A stretch of 64,000 bases of DNA from Kazachstania africana CBS 2517 (GCF_000304475.1 NC_018943.1:248001-312000), one strand, 5' to 3'. Numbered from the stretch's first letter, positions 10,146 through 20,828 are shown. Numbers and translations are program-made. The notes: generated from the letters alone by a model not told the origin.

Positions 10146-10571
10146 TTATTTTAATGGAATGAAACGAGAGGTGGTGGCACCAGCTCTACCGTGTCTAACT
10201 GGAGTGTAAGTGATGGAGAATTCACCTAAGTAGTGACCTAACATTTCTGGTCTGATTTCAACTTGGTTGAAAACCTTACCGTTGTAGATACCGACAACAG
10301 AACCGATCATTTCTGGGACAATGACCATGTTTCTTAAGTGGGTTCTGACAACAGCTGGCTTTTCGTTTTCTGGAGCAGCTAACTTAGCAGCTCTTAATTT
10401 CTTTAAGAAACCAGCTGGCTTGGCAGATAAACCTCTGGCGAATCTTCTTCTAACTCTGGCAGAAGTTAACTTGATGAAATCTTCAGTAGACATTTCTAAT
10501 AATTGGTCTAAATCGACACCTCTGTAAGAATGGGTCTTGAAAACTCTCTTCCTGGCAGTAGCAGTAGACAT
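10146..10571 (-). CDS. RPS15: 40S ribosomal protein uS19 (Rps15)
   Basis: The 141-aa product is nearly identical to yeast Rps15 across its length: [15 protein letters not shown] at the start, then [44 protein letters not shown], and the uS19 signature [20 protein letters not shown]. It is an essential small-subunit protein needed for nuclear export of 40S precursors. Codon usage is strongly biased, as expected for a highly expressed gene. It has no intron. It is divergent from RPP2A across an 802-bp GC-rich promoter. Confidence 0.98.
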   Translation of the reverse strand: MSTATARKRVFKTHSYRGVDLDQLLEMSTEDFIKLTSARVRRRFARGLSAKPAGFLKKLRAAKLAAPENEKPAVVRTHLRNMVIVPEMIGSVVGIYNGKVFNQVEIRPEMLGHYLGEFSITYTPVRHGRAGATTSRFIPLK

Positions 10572-10786
10572 GGTTCCGGTTATCTGTGTTGTGTACTATT
10601 AACTTGAAGAATCAATAAATAAAATATCACCAATATATAACTAGTAACACTTAATATTGAAACTTTTTTGTAAATATCTAAGAAAATCTGAATATTACTT
10701 CAGTTGCGTTAACGAAAGATTGCATTACCATTCTCTCTCTGTCTGTGTGATTTCCGACCATCTCGCTTGCCCGCGCGTGTCTTCCC

Positions 10787-10809
10787 GTCTGTCTGTCTGT
10801 CTGTCTGTC
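10787..10809. repeat. (GTCT)n microsatellite
   Basis: A 23-nt run of the tetranucleotide GTCT, nearly six copies, lies within the RPS15/RPP2A promoter. A looser CT/GT-rich stretch precedes it. Confidence 0.9.
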
Positions 10810-11041
10810 GAGCCAGGCAGGGATGGACTCTGCCTGGGCGATGCGACTGCTAGAGAGGAGCGCTGAGACTGAAGTGGGTTAGGCAGGGACGTTGATGAGT
10901 TCGGGATGTGTGTCTCTGCTGGGGGAGGGGGGAGGGAAGGATTCTCCCACCCAGAGAAATTTAGCGAAATGGCAGAGAAATCTCATTTTCCGCAAGAAAC
11001 GACGCAACAACTGGTTCTAACTTTTCATTTGACTGCGATAT

Positions 11042-11052
11042 AACCCATACAT
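11042..11052 (+). promoter_or_regulatory. Rap1-type site (AACCCATACAT)
   Basis: AACCCATACAT matches the core of the Rap1 consensus ACACCCATACAT except for one base at the 5' side. It is 322 bp from the RPP2A start and 471 bp from the RPS15 start, a normal setting for a divergent ribosomal-protein promoter. Confidence 0.65.
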
Positions 11053-11373
11053 ATATTGACTCTGTGCGGCATGTTCACGGCGGCGGACATTAGACATCCA
11101 GACATTATTCAAAAAATCTGGTCAAAAACACGTCCAATTTGAAGAACATTTCGGACAGTCCAATGCGGGCCGGCAAGTCTAGTCTCACTACGCTGCTCTG
11201 CTGATCTCTCAGCCAAACCGTCGTGAATGGAACCAAAGTCTCACCGTGCCAGTAGCATGTGTGCCCACCAGTCTTTCAAGATATTATTACTAGGCTTAAG
11301 TAGTATATATTAAAAGTTAGTCAACTTTTACATTAACCCTTTTCTCATAGAAAGCAATTGACCTACACCAAAG

Positions 11374-11691
11374 ATGAAGTACTTAGCTGCCTACTTATTA
11401 TTAAACGCTGCTGGCTCTGCCCCAAACGCTGAAAACGTCAAGGCCGTCTTATCCTCTGTCGGTATTGAAATTGAAGATGACAAAGTCTCTTCTTTATTAT
11501 CCGCTTTAGAAGGTAAGTCTGTCGAAGAATTAGTTGCTGAAGGTAACGAAAAATTATCTGCTGTTCCAGCTGCTGCCCCAGCTTCTGGTGCTTCTGGTGC
11601 TGCTGCCTCTAGTGAAGCTGCTGCTGAAGAAAAGGAAGAAGAAGAAGAAGAAGAATCCGATGCTGACATGGGTTTCGGTTTATTCGATTAA
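11374..11691 (+). CDS. RPP2A: 60S acidic ribosomal stalk protein P2-alpha
   Basis: The 105-aa product starts [14 protein letters not shown], has the P2 dimerisation domain, an Ala/Ser-rich hinge, a run of Glu, and ends in the conserved stalk tail [11 protein letters not shown] that contacts elongation factors. Codon usage is highly biased. It corresponds to YOL039W next to RPS15 (YOL040C), so I prefer RPP2A over RPP2B. Confidence 0.97.
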   Translation: MKYLAAYLLLNAAGSAPNAENVKAVLSSVGIEIEDDKVSSLLSALEGKSVEELVAEGNEKLSAVPAAAPASGASGAAASSEAAAEEKEEEEEEESDADMGFGLFD

Positions 11692-12037
11692 ACAAAGGTG
11701 TAAAATATCTGTTTTTACCTTATCATATTTGTTTCTTCATATTATCTCATATTCTTTCTTATAAAGATATCTCAAATCTACCAAAATTGTTCATTTATAT
11801 CTACTTTGTAACTATATAAGAATAGATAATTATTGGTATGACTTTCAAAACAATAATACTAATGCATTTTATTTTATTGTGATCAATATCTCTCTTTATT
11901 CAAGTGGCGATGCGTTGTCGTTTTTTCAATTACCTTAAAGTGTTAAGTTCATTCAATATATCTGTCTACATATATACGGTTACATCACTAAGAGTTGTTA
12001 ACATAGAACGATACTATTACACACACGCTATCATCAT
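11692..12037. other. Intergenic, RPP2A to SIL1
   Basis: AT-rich 346-bp gap with the RPP2A 3' region and the SIL1 promoter. I see no further feature. The PRE6 gene present downstream of RPP2A in S. cerevisiae is missing. Confidence 0.5.
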
Positions 12038-13219
12038 ATGAAGCCTCAAAGTATTACTATTCTACTGACGCTATTTATCAGGTATATACTGGCTTCACGT
12101 GAAAATCAGGTAATCTTAGCTCCAAATCAAGATACAATGTCACAAGGTCAAGGTAACTCGGATCCTTCACTCAGCAATCTACATTTTACCCATGATTTGG
12201 TATGTAACGATGTGGAATGCTACCCACTTGTCTTTGAACCTACTAATGAGTGGCAAATAATAAGACCAGGACAACAGATTCCTGGCGGGCTCGATGTAAA
12301 ACTAAATCTAGAAACTGGTTTAAAAGAAGCTAAACTCCTAGAGACTGAGGAAATCAGTACCGATTATGAGTTTACTGCACAATTCAATGAAATCAAAGGG
12401 CTATTATCAAATGGTGATGAGCAATCTTATGATGAAATTGAAAGCAAATTGGATGACCTTTTAGAGTTTGCTCATGATTATAAACATGGGTTGAAAATAA
12501 TATCTCATGAATTCAAATTTATAACAGAAAACTTATCTTTTAATGAGAGTTTACCTTTTAAGTTAAGAGAGATAAGTGCAAGATTAATTTTAAGTTGTTT
12601 GAGGAATAACCCCCCAGTTTTGAACTATATCAATGAAACATATCCATCTTACGTAGGCGATATCTTTTCGGAACTTTCCAAGCAGAATGTTTTAGAGGTC
12701 CAAATATTAATGAAAAGATATTTAAATATCTTATTAGAACTGATTAGTGAGAATTATCAATTTAGTAACTTCGAATTTGGAACGTTATCCAACATATATA
12801 AATCAACGAATGATAAACAAATCAAATTGAAGTTATTGGAATTAATTTCCCATTCTCTACAAGAGGAACATTCCGTTTCAAACTTACAAAAGAGAAATGA
12901 ATTAATTGATGTGAAAAGTCTTGCACAGGAGTTCAGTACACATATCCGAGACAAAAGTATTGATGAATTGCATGTCAGAAAGTTTTTCAATTCATTATTC
13001 AATTTAAAGAAGGCTTACCCAAATGATATTAAGGTTGATGAACAATTTTTAAATTGGTTGGCTCAACAGTCAGAAGAAAGAAAATTAAACCTAGGCAATC
13101 AGCTAACAGAAAGAGATCTTGAACAGGACTCTTTCGACCAAAAATTGATAGAAAGCAGACATTTACTTTTTGGTAATCCAATGGCTAATCGTATAAAACA
13201 TTTTGAAGATGAATTATAG
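12038..13219 (+). CDS. SIL1: ER nucleotide exchange factor for Kar2 (Sil1)
   Basis: The 393-aa product has an N-terminal signal peptide (about residues 1-19, [15 protein letters not shown]). Next comes the Sil1 N-terminal module with the Cys pair in [19 protein letters not shown] and the [19 protein letters not shown] motif. An armadillo-like helical body follows, and the end reads FEDEL, an HDEL-like ER retrieval signal. Sil1 releases ADP from the Hsp70 Kar2 during translocation and folding. It converges on OPI10 with only 47 bp between stop codons. Orientation relative to OPI10 matches YOL031C/YOL032W. Confidence 0.92.
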   Translation: MKPQSITILLTLFIRYILASRENQVILAPNQDTMSQGQGNSDPSLSNLHFTHDLVCNDVECYPLVFEPTNEWQIIRPGQQIPGGLDVKLNLETGLKEAKLLETEEISTDYEFTAQFNEIKGLLSNGDEQSYDEIESKLDDLLEFAHDYKHGLKIISHEFKFITENLSFNESLPFKLREISARLILSCLRNNPPVLNYINETYPSYVGDIFSELSKQNVLEVQILMKRYLNILLELISENYQFSNFEFGTLSNIYKSTNDKQIKLKLLELISHSLQEEHSVSNLQKRNELIDVKSLAQEFSTHIRDKSIDELHVRKFFNSLFNLKKAYPNDIKVDEQFLNWLAQQSEERKLNLGNQLTERDLEQDSFDQKLIESRHLLFGNPMANRIKHFEDEL

Positions 13220-13266
13220 TTTATGCAATATCCCAGATTATATAAAAAACATTATTTAGATAGGCG

Positions 13267-13995
13267 TCATTCTGTCGTCACTTCATCCAGAAAAGTTCCG
13301 TCATTTGCTAATCTTTTCCTGAATTTATCCCACCATGTGTCAAATCTTTTGATATTAACATCCCCATTTGAATCTAAAAACCCCGAAAGATAATTATATG
13401 CATGTTGAACGATCTTCGCTGCCAAATCGTGTGTCAATACTGGGTACATTTTAGCCAATTGTCCAGCAGTGGTTATTTGCACCGAGTTCACATTTGGTTT
13501 TGCCAACACAAGAGACGATGACGTCGCAGCTTTATTCTGATTCCTTATTTCTTGCAATTTTAACATCCCTTCATTTCTGGGTTCAATAGATATACCTATC
13601 AGTAATTGTGATATGTTATTACCATCGCTATTATCCATTTTTATACTCCCATCAGACGGGAGACCGGTATAGTCCTCATCCATATCGATTTCCCCTAGAC
13701 CATCGTCCTGACTGCTAGAGTCCATCATATTAGGTAACTTGACTTTGAATATTGCACTTGGCTTTTCACTGGCTAGATAACCAAATAATTTGAAGTCTTC
13801 AGTAGCGCTTATTTTGAAATACACGTTAGCAATGTATTCTTGTGGAAAGGTTACATTTGGTAAGATGAATAATGTTATATGAGAATATGATTTTGGTTTC
13901 GTAGAAGATAAAACGACAGTATGTTGAAGCCCATTGGAATTGGGTAGTTCTTCTGACATTTGTAATGGATTTCCTGATGCTATGGCAGCAAACAT
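13267..13995 (-). CDS. OPI10: Hikeshi-family protein Opi10
   Basis: The 242-aa product carries the Hikeshi/DUF775 N-terminal domain: MFAAIASGNPLQMSEELPNS, then HITLFILPNVTFPQEYIANVYFK and FKLFGYLASEKPSAIFKVKLP. The C-terminal helical region is WWDKFRKRLANDGTFLDE. In animals Hikeshi imports Hsp70 into the nucleus under heat stress. The S. cerevisiae gene was named for an inositol-overproduction phenotype. Between SIL1 (convergent) and MSE1 (same strand) it holds its YOL032W position. Confidence 0.93.
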   Translation of the reverse strand: MFAAIASGNPLQMSEELPNSNGLQHTVVLSSTKPKSYSHITLFILPNVTFPQEYIANVYFKISATEDFKLFGYLASEKPSAIFKVKLPNMMDSSSQDDGLGEIDMDEDYTGLPSDGSIKMDNSDGNNISQLLIGISIEPRNEGMLKLQEIRNQNKAATSSSLVLAKPNVNSVQITTAGQLAKMYPVLTHDLAAKIVQHAYNYLSGFLDSNGDVNIKRFDTWWDKFRKRLANDGTFLDEVTTE

Positions 13996-14225
13996 GACAG
14001 TTAGTTACCTTGAAAATAGTCTTTATCTTTGGCTGTCTATCAAATTGATGGCACCATCTCCTTTAATTGAACTCGCTTTTTTTTATATATTCATTTTGAT
14101 CAATTGGTTATATCTGATGCGCGATGAAATTATTCTCGAAAATTCTCGAGTTTACTGGATAATATGATAAATTAAAAGAGCCAAAGGCGCTTCACCAATT
14201 AGTCACCCGTTCAATGCTGCAAGAA

Positions 14226-15770
14226 TCAGCTGTCATTAAATGCAGCCAAAGCAGCAATTACTCTTGAACGGCTTTCTTCAGGGCCAAGGATCTGAATTAA
14301 AGCCGGTAATTTACTGCCAGGAACTGGTCCGGTCAGTGCGAACCTCAAAGTCTTGAATATTAGCTTCTTATTAATGTCCAATTGTTGAGATGTATTAGAG
14401 ACAAGTCCATTAACGTCTTGTTGAAAATTCTGGTTTGCGAGATAGCGAAGAGCTTCTATTATCCGTACTCGATCATTGGGACCAATAAAATTGTTCACTG
14501 CCTCAACTGTGAGTTTTGGTCTTTCAAAAAAATAAGCAAAGTGACTACTGAATTCATCTATCTTTGTTAATGATTGGCCGCAAAGTTTTAAAATAGAACG
14601 AATTTTATCTCTTGAAACAGTGTCAGGAAATGTTTTCTGGATGGAAGGAGCAATCTCATCAACGAGCTGAAGTAACGTAGACTCATTAGCTATTTTCCTT
14701 TGTAAAGATTGTTTGTTGAAGAATAACAATTTTTTATAGTCAACTTTAACGTTTCCTCTGGTCAAATGGTCTAAAGAAAACAATTTGATTAGTTCCTCCA
14801 GAGTAAAACATTCATGCGTTAGTTTCGCGATAGCTCTTGGGGGTGACCATCCTAGTAATGCACAAAAATTGATTAATGCGTCAGGAAATATTCCGTTTTC
14901 TTTAAAACTCAACACAGATGTATCGCCTTTCCTCTTGCTTAGTTTCTTGTCGTCCTCGACATTAGTTAACAGAGGAATATGAATAAAATTCGGAGGAGTC
15001 CAGCTCAATGCTTTATACAATGCAATATGTTTTGGAGTAGATGGTAGCCATTCATCACCTCTGATAACATGGGTGACTTCCATTAAATGATCATCTACAA
15101 CATTAGCAAAATGGTAGGTGGGGAAGCCATCAGATTTCATTAAAATAGGATCATCAAATCCTACTCTGTCTTTCCTCTCTTGAATATTAACTGTACCATG
15201 TAACATATCTTGGAAGCTATCATATTTATTTGGGCTTTTGAGTCGGAGCACGGGCCTAGTATGCCCTGCATCAAATAACCTTCGAACATCGTTATCAGAT
15301 AGGTGTAAACAATGTCTGTCGTAACCATGCGCCCTCATGGTTGATAATCTGTCTTTAGTACAAAAACAGCGATATGCAGCGCCGGTTTCGAGCAATTTAT
15401 TGGCGTACTCTTCGTATATGGGAATTCGATCACTTTGTCTAATTGGCCCTACGTCATACTTCAAATTACACCAATTCAATATATCGCATATATCTTGCTC
15501 AGCACCTGATTTCAAACGTGTCCTATCTGTATCCTCTATTCTCAATATGAATTTACCATTTGTACTACGTGCCAATAGGAAGTTGTACAATGCAGTTCTC
15601 AATGACCCAATATGCAAAAGTCCCGTTGGAGAAGGTGCGAACCGTGTGACAACTCGCTCTTTTGGATGAATTGACTTCTTTCCACGCAATTGAACATGAC
15701 GAGAGAGTGAAAAGTTCCCTTTAAAAGGTCTACTGAAGAGTGTTTGCATGCCCTTTCTGTTCAGTAGCAT
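14226..15770 (-). CDS. MSE1: Mitochondrial glutamyl-tRNA synthetase
   Basis: A class I synthetase with the HIGH-type motif PSPTGLLHIGSLRTALYNF near residue 47 and the KMSKS-type KLSKRKGDTS near residue 275. I choose the ATG at 15770 (MLLNRKGMQTLFSRPF, 514 aa), which gives a basic, hydroxylated mitochondrial presequence. The frame is open to 15872, but that start would leave only 6 bp from the SMC5 stop. A further ATG at 15749 is possible. The enzyme charges mitochondrial tRNAs with glutamate, including the tRNA-Gln later amidated. It lies just downstream of SMC5 on the same strand, as with YOL034W/YOL033W. Confidence 0.94.
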   Translation of the reverse strand: MLLNRKGMQTLFSRPFKGNFSLSRHVQLRGKKSIHPKERVVTRFAPSPTGLLHIGSLRTALYNFLLARSTNGKFILRIEDTDRTRLKSGAEQDICDILNWCNLKYDVGPIRQSDRIPIYEEYANKLLETGAAYRCFCTKDRLSTMRAHGYDRHCLHLSDNDVRRLFDAGHTRPVLRLKSPNKYDSFQDMLHGTVNIQERKDRVGFDDPILMKSDGFPTYHFANVVDDHLMEVTHVIRGDEWLPSTPKHIALYKALSWTPPNFIHIPLLTNVEDDKKLSKRKGDTSVLSFKENGIFPDALINFCALLGWSPPRAIAKLTHECFTLEELIKLFSLDHLTRGNVKVDYKKLLFFNKQSLQRKIANESTLLQLVDEIAPSIQKTFPDTVSRDKIRSILKLCGQSLTKIDEFSSHFAYFFERPKLTVEAVNNFIGPNDRVRIIEALRYLANQNFQQDVNGLVSNTSQQLDINKKLIFKTLRFALTGPVPGSKLPALIQILGPEESRSRVIAALAAFNDS

Positions 15771-15878
15771 CTGTTCAAGAATTCGAGATGAACTAAATTT
15801 TCCAAAAAAGTCCGTGATATATAATAATAAACCACTATAAAATGAGAAAATGTACGTAACCATATACATCATAATATA

Positions 15879-18800
15879 TCATGCTACATATGTAGTAAGT
15901 TCTCCAAAATGTACAATGCTAGAATCTTGTGAAGGATCTGGTATAGCAGAGCCAGCAAATACGCAATGGACAGCCATCTTTTCATGGTAATACAGGTCTG
16001 TTAATAGTTTTGGTGTAATTAAGAAATATTGTGAGGTGTTTTCCGCACATGCATTCTCTACCATTGCTCTGTGCACAATTCTTTCATTCCTTTGATCCAT
16101 ACCTTGATTTATTTCATCGACAACCCTGAAAGGTGCTGCTGTGAATTCCTGCAATGCTATCATGTAGAGAACAGTGGATACAGCTCTCTCACCACCTGAT
16201 TGAGTATGCGAGTCCAGTCGTTTCAGTTGCGTATTATCTCTGAATTTAACCATAATTTCAATTTTCCAATCATTATATAGATGAGGTTTTACTAGATTGA
16301 CCGAGCCTGCACTTCCAACATTAGTGAAAAGGTTGGCAAATGTTTTTGAAATTTTAGCAACCAATTCATTCAATTGGGGCTCTAATAAATCATGTTTTTT
16401 CCGCATCTCTAGTTTTATTTCCTTCAATTCTTTGACCTGGGTAGGTAGAGTTTCGCGCAAGTGATTTAGTTCTGATTCAACCTGCTTTAGAATCGTAACT
16501 GACGAAGTATCATGATTCATCATAGATAATTCAGATTCTAACTTCTCAATATAGTCTTTAATATAGCTGGAATTGAATTTATCCCCTCTTTCATATGATT
16601 CTGCCAGTTCATTTAGGGCCTCTCTATCATCTTCACCGTATGTTCTAATTTGGTCCATCCAATCCTTAAACTCATTAGTATTCTTCATTCTTTTAATAAT
16701 CTCTTTCTTTGTGTTGTATTCTTCTTGTAACTCGACTTCACGGTTGTTGAAAATCCCTACGACTTCGTTCAATGATGTCTGCAAATTTTGCTGTTCGAAA
16801 ACTTTAATCTTCATTTCCATAACGTCCCTCTCTACAGAGTTTACAGATTTCATGACATTCGTCATATCAGTTAGAAGCTTCGCCTGTGATATTAATTGTT
16901 CACTGATTTTACCCTCCACATCTTTAACCTTTTGAGAGACGTCTTTCCTGGCTTCGTCCTTGTAGGTCTCCAGCCTTTGCTGTAAAGATTCGATATTGCT
17001 TTTAGTCATAGAATGCTTTTTCCTTTGCTCGTTTAGTCTGTATGCCTTATCACGTAGAGTGTCTAGCTCCCTTCTAAGATCCGAACGACGCTCCTTTAAA
17101 TCATTCTTGTTGCTCGATAATGTTTCCAACCTACGTAAACACTGGCTCTTCTTTTGCTTCAGCGAATCTATTTCAGCGTTCACCTTATCTTTTACATCCT
17201 GTGATATTATATTTGAACGATAGAATTTTGTTGGACTGATATTTGATTCCACAGTAAATATTTGTTTTGATCCATAAGAAGATTGCCTAATATTTACCAT
17301 TTTATTGCCGTAAAGAACCCTTCTGAAGAGGGGTTTGCCATCTTCTGTTGGCTGCGTAAGTTTTGCGACCTGAGCGGCGGATAATTCTCTTCTGGAAACT
17401 GGAATAGTATGTATATTGCTGAATTCACAAACCATCCTGATGACATTCGGATCACCACTTACAAAATCAGACAGATATCCCTCAAACCCAAATCTCCGCT
17501 GCAACTCATCTCTCGGTATTGGAGGTTTTAATTGTGCACTTGAAAGTTCTCTCAAATTAACTTTGAAATTTTTCAGTATCTGATCTCCATAGTTATTAAA
17601 AGTTTGCTGATCAACAATAGTTAGCGCCTTTGATGTGTTATAATCAATACATTGGGCCAAATATGGAGCAAATCCAGGATCTTTTGTGGCAATAGACATT
17701 ATTGGAGGCTCCAAAATTTTAGATTTTAGGTCCTCATCCTCATGTGTACGAATAAATAATATGGCGTTTTTGACGTCTTTAAAATCTCCTCTGGAATCAA
17801 GAATACCAATCCTGTCGTTTCCTGTCAATAACCTCTGTTTTTGCTCCGCCTGTCTTGCTATATGTGTGATTTCATAGTTAACTGTGTTAGCAGTATTATC
17901 GATATCGGTTATGGAAGTATGAATGCGGCCCTCTTCCTCAATTAAGGTATTTTGCTGTGAAGATATCTGTTCAATGTCCTTAGGGTCAGGTAACTGTATT
18001 TGTGAAAGAACGTTTTGATTAGTTTCTATTTCCTGTTCCGTTAACTTGATAGAATTCTTAATTTTCTCATTTCTATTTTTATAATAGTCGATTTGGCTAT
18101 TTTTCTTCAATATATCTTCTCTTACCAGATTCAATTTTTCTGTGGTTTGATTTAGTCTCTGAACAAGTTCATTCCTCTCAGATATTTTTAAGGTATGTTT
18201 ATTTTTTGTTTCTTCAAGAGTTTCATGTACCGATACTTGAGATGAATGGAAGGGTTTCTTGTCCTTTATTAGGCTTTTCAAATTATTTTTCGCTATTTCA
18301 TAATCATTTTTATAAGCTTTTAATTTTTCCTTGTGCTCTTTAATATACACGTAAGGTAATAATTTATTATGCTTGTCCAAGACAATTTTTTTATTTTCAA
18401 AGTCTTCTAATGATTTAACGGACACTTCTAGTTTATCTTTCTTATCTTCTAATTCTTTAAGTTTCTTATTTTTAAGTTCAACATCCTGAGATGAAACAAT
18501 TTCTTTTGTTTGAAGTTGTTTTAAATCTTCTAAAGTTTCTAATAATGATGGATTAATTGATCTAATAGTTTCAATCAATAGTTTGTCAGATTTTAATTTA
18601 GCGAAATCTTCAACGTGTTCTTGAGACAAAAACTGGCATAAATTATCTAGCTGAATATTGAGTTCACTGGCCAATTTCCTGACTGCAGTTTCTGTGCTGG
18701 GAGAGTCGTCTATATAGTACTCAGACTTTTTTTTATTTCTGGTCATGATTCTTGTTATCTTAATTACTTCATTAGGCATATGCCCTCTTAAGAAAGTGTC

Positions 18801-19121
18801 AATTTGGGCTGTATTCTCACCATTTTTGATAAAATTATCGATTTTCTTACTTCTACCAATATATTCTGGTTTACCTGCTAACCCAAGACATACAGCACAG
18901 ACAAAAGTTGATTTACCGGACCCGTTTGGTCCCACGAGCATATTTAACGAAGGGCTCAGGTTAAATTCAGTGATAGAGTATGTCATTACGTTTTGTAGTC
19001 TCAATTTCACGATATTTCCAGGTTGAAATTTTGAATAATCGTAAGTCGGTGATGGCTTCATCCGTTTTCTTCTTGGTCTCGTTTCATCATCTACGTAATC
19101 ATGGAGATTTATCGTCGTCAT
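15879..19121 (-). CDS. SMC5: SMC5 subunit of the Smc5/6 complex
   Basis: The 1080-aa product (about 1093 in S. cerevisiae) has the SMC layout. A Walker A GPNGSGKST lies near residues 62-70, followed by a long coiled coil, a hinge around residues 450-600, and a second coiled coil. The ABC signature QSGGERAVSTVLYMIALQ is near 975 and the Walker B region RVVDEINQGMD near 998. Smc5/6 acts in recombinational repair, rDNA stability and SUMO ligation through Nse2, which binds the Smc5 arm. The promoter of MSE1 must lie within its 3' end. Confidence 0.96.
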   Translation of the reverse strand: MTTINLHDYVDDETRPRRKRMKPSPTYDYSKFQPGNIVKLRLQNVMTYSITEFNLSPSLNMLVGPNGSGKSTFVCAVCLGLAGKPEYIGRSKKIDNFIKNGENTAQIDTFLRGHMPNEVIKITRIMTRNKKKSEYYIDDSPSTETAVRKLASELNIQLDNLCQFLSQEHVEDFAKLKSDKLLIETIRSINPSLLETLEDLKQLQTKEIVSSQDVELKNKKLKELEDKKDKLEVSVKSLEDFENKKIVLDKHNKLLPYVYIKEHKEKLKAYKNDYEIAKNNLKSLIKDKKPFHSSQVSVHETLEETKNKHTLKISERNELVQRLNQTTEKLNLVREDILKKNSQIDYYKNRNEKIKNSIKLTEQEIETNQNVLSQIQLPDPKDIEQISSQQNTLIEEEGRIHTSITDIDNTANTVNYEITHIARQAEQKQRLLTGNDRIGILDSRGDFKDVKNAILFIRTHEDEDLKSKILEPPIMSIATKDPGFAPYLAQCIDYNTSKALTIVDQQTFNNYGDQILKNFKVNLRELSSAQLKPPIPRDELQRRFGFEGYLSDFVSGDPNVIRMVCEFSNIHTIPVSRRELSAAQVAKLTQPTEDGKPLFRRVLYGNKMVNIRQSSYGSKQIFTVESNISPTKFYRSNIISQDVKDKVNAEIDSLKQKKSQCLRRLETLSSNKNDLKERRSDLRRELDTLRDKAYRLNEQRKKHSMTKSNIESLQQRLETYKDEARKDVSQKVKDVEGKISEQLISQAKLLTDMTNVMKSVNSVERDVMEMKIKVFEQQNLQTSLNEVVGIFNNREVELQEEYNTKKEIIKRMKNTNEFKDWMDQIRTYGEDDREALNELAESYERGDKFNSSYIKDYIEKLESELSMMNHDTSSVTILKQVESELNHLRETLPTQVKELKEIKLEMRKKHDLLEPQLNELVAKISKTFANLFTNVGSAGSVNLVKPHLYNDWKIEIMVKFRDNTQLKRLDSHTQSGGERAVSTVLYMIALQEFTAAPFRVVDEINQGMDQRNERIVHRAMVENACAENTSQYFLITPKLLTDLYYHEKMAVHCVFAGSAIPDPSQDSSIVHFGELTTYVA

Positions 19122-19945
19122 CGTTGTGGTTTAGTACTTTTCACACGCAGGATTCGTAGATGCGTGTACAAAGTTTTATGTGTTTCCAAGTACGATCAAC
19201 TTTTGTGTTTTCTAAATATAAGACATCTCTTATTTTTCAATGTTCTCCAGAAATGATATTGGATCTGAATCATGGCATAATGTAAGAACGCCAAAGAAAG
19301 TCATATGGTAAGACTAGATAAATAGAGAACGCGTATCCCATCGGACATACCAACAGGAGATTGTCATAAGACCCCAAATTGTTGGGTACCAAGACAGTGA
19401 CTGATTGCGTTCGAGGGTCAGACTTTCGAATTGGTATTCCCATGGGTCAAGAAAACGAATTTTTTTTAACAGTATATAAGACCAATTAGCAAGATAATAT
19501 AGGAGAACAGCAAGTGAAATGGAAGTGATTATATCAGTGTAGCGGTTCTGAGATTAATGGACAATCTAAATTGTATCTATCATCTAAGAAATCTGTTACA
19601 CGAAAGTGTAATAAGCCATTATTTCATCATAGTATAATCACCGAATTCCACGCCCATTTTGTAATAGAAACTACAGACTGATAACACTATGGAACGACTA
19701 TTCCCAAGAGTAACATCAGTCGGTACCCCCCCCCTTGGATGCTGCTTCATTGGAGCAAGAAACAGTGATGAAAGAGACTAAAAACTCGATGAGTGAAAAA
19801 TTTTGTTTAAATACGCGTCAAGTTTAAAGTCGGGTAACGGGGCATCGCGCATTTTGTGCAGAGCTTGACAATTTTATTCAGGTCATTTTAAGCAGTGCAA
19901 TGAGTATCTGTCTTGGTCATTAGGAGGGAGCATATACTATAGAGC
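19122..19945. other. Intergenic, SMC5 to first GNAT gene
   Basis: This 824-bp gap contains the SMC5 and GNAT promoters. It includes a run of nine C near 19726-19734 and a MluI-type ACGCGT near 19815. This is where the synteny of the YOL region breaks. I see no LTR or gene remnant that I can support. Confidence 0.5.
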
Positions 19946-20653
19946 ATGTCTAATAAATTGGTTGTTGGGCCAGATGAAGCTCAGGATATTTCTGTTACTG
20001 AGAATGTAAGGTTGTCCTTTACGAAGAATTTAGAAAGATTGTCTAATGTAATCGCATTGGCTTTCGAAAAGATGCCCTGTAATGACTACCTCATGAGGAA
20101 GTTTCTGAACGTGCCAGTGACGGAGCCATATTCACAGTATAGAGTCAATGCTATTTCTAACTATTTGACCGCGTTCTATTATGATAACGGTGCGGAACTG
20201 GTACAGGCTAATGACTTCCATGCAGTTGCCATTTGGACGACTCCGAAGACACCTGTAAATATGCCAAGAACCAATGATGAAAAGTTCAATCAAGTATTTT
20301 TCGATGAATTGGGCCAAATAAAGGAAAGACTCATTCCGAAGGAAATCCAATACTATTATTTATTCGTAATTGGTAGAGACCCAAATGACAGTGTCACAAA
20401 AGGCTCTGTCAGGTCAATATTTGAATATTACATAGATAGAGCTGATAAAGAAAATGCTGCTATTGCCCTAGAGGCTATCAGTGAGTCTGCCAAGAAAGTT
20501 TATGAATATTTTGGATTCAAAAATTACAAGACATTCCAATACGGTGTAGGCGAAGTTGATTCTCAGGGAGTTGTCGATTCTAATGGACAAGGTTTTACCG
20601 GTTATCTTATGGTTTATCACAAGGATGCTGATAAGTTATTTAACAAATTATAG
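19946..20653 (+). CDS. GNAT-like acetyltransferase-fold protein, copy 1
   Basis: The 235-aa product is not a known S. cerevisiae gene product. The C-terminal half resembles a GNAT N-acetyltransferase core: a YYYLFVIGRDP strand, a following helix in the place of the acetyl-CoA loop (VTKGSVRSIFEYYIDRAD), a strand IALEAISES, then VYEYFGFKNY, the usual GNAT 'FYEKFGF' element. The classical Q/RxxGxG/A motif is not intact, so cofactor binding is uncertain. A second, divergent copy lies 175 bp downstream in the same orientation. Neither gene is expected in this neighbourhood; the substrate is unknown. Confidence 0.7.
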   Translation: MSNKLVVGPDEAQDISVTENVRLSFTKNLERLSNVIALAFEKMPCNDYLMRKFLNVPVTEPYSQYRVNAISNYLTAFYYDNGAELVQANDFHAVAIWTTPKTPVNMPRTNDEKFNQVFFDELGQIKERLIPKEIQYYYLFVIGRDPNDSVTKGSVRSIFEYYIDRADKENAAIALEAISESAKKVYEYFGFKNYKTFQYGVGEVDSQGVVDSNGQGFTGYLMVYHKDADKLFNKL

Positions 20654-20828
20654 CATGTAGATACATTTTTCTATCATATATATAAATTCGTGCACACGAC
20701 TAAGCCAATTAATCTGTGCGATTGATTGATTTTTCATCCTTCGAAATAAATGGACTTTCGAGACAAGGGCAATGGTATAAGAGATGTTTTAGTCCTGGAA
20801 TGAACTACTTCACGGCGGGAAAGGAACT

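Larger units (their letters stand above)
10572..11373. other. GC-rich divergent promoter region RPS15/RPP2A
   Basis: The shared upstream region of two ribosomal-protein genes contains an island at about 10730-10960 that is visibly much more GC-rich than the rest of the window. It holds a (GTCT)n repeat, an 8-bp inverted repeat (10813-10820 with 10830-10837), and a G-rich tract at 10921-10940. A Rap1 motif follows near 11042. No ORF or known RNA is recognised in it. Confidence 0.7.

Noticed and set aside
10730..11260. RNase P, RNase MRP or SRP RNA in the GC-rich promoter island.
   Set aside because: None of the conserved core motifs I know from these RNAs could be found.
11391..11669. Antisense open frames opposite RPP2A, NOP12, TPD3, RTS1 and other genes.
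   Set aside because: They are shadows of biased codon usage on the coding strand and lack independent signals.
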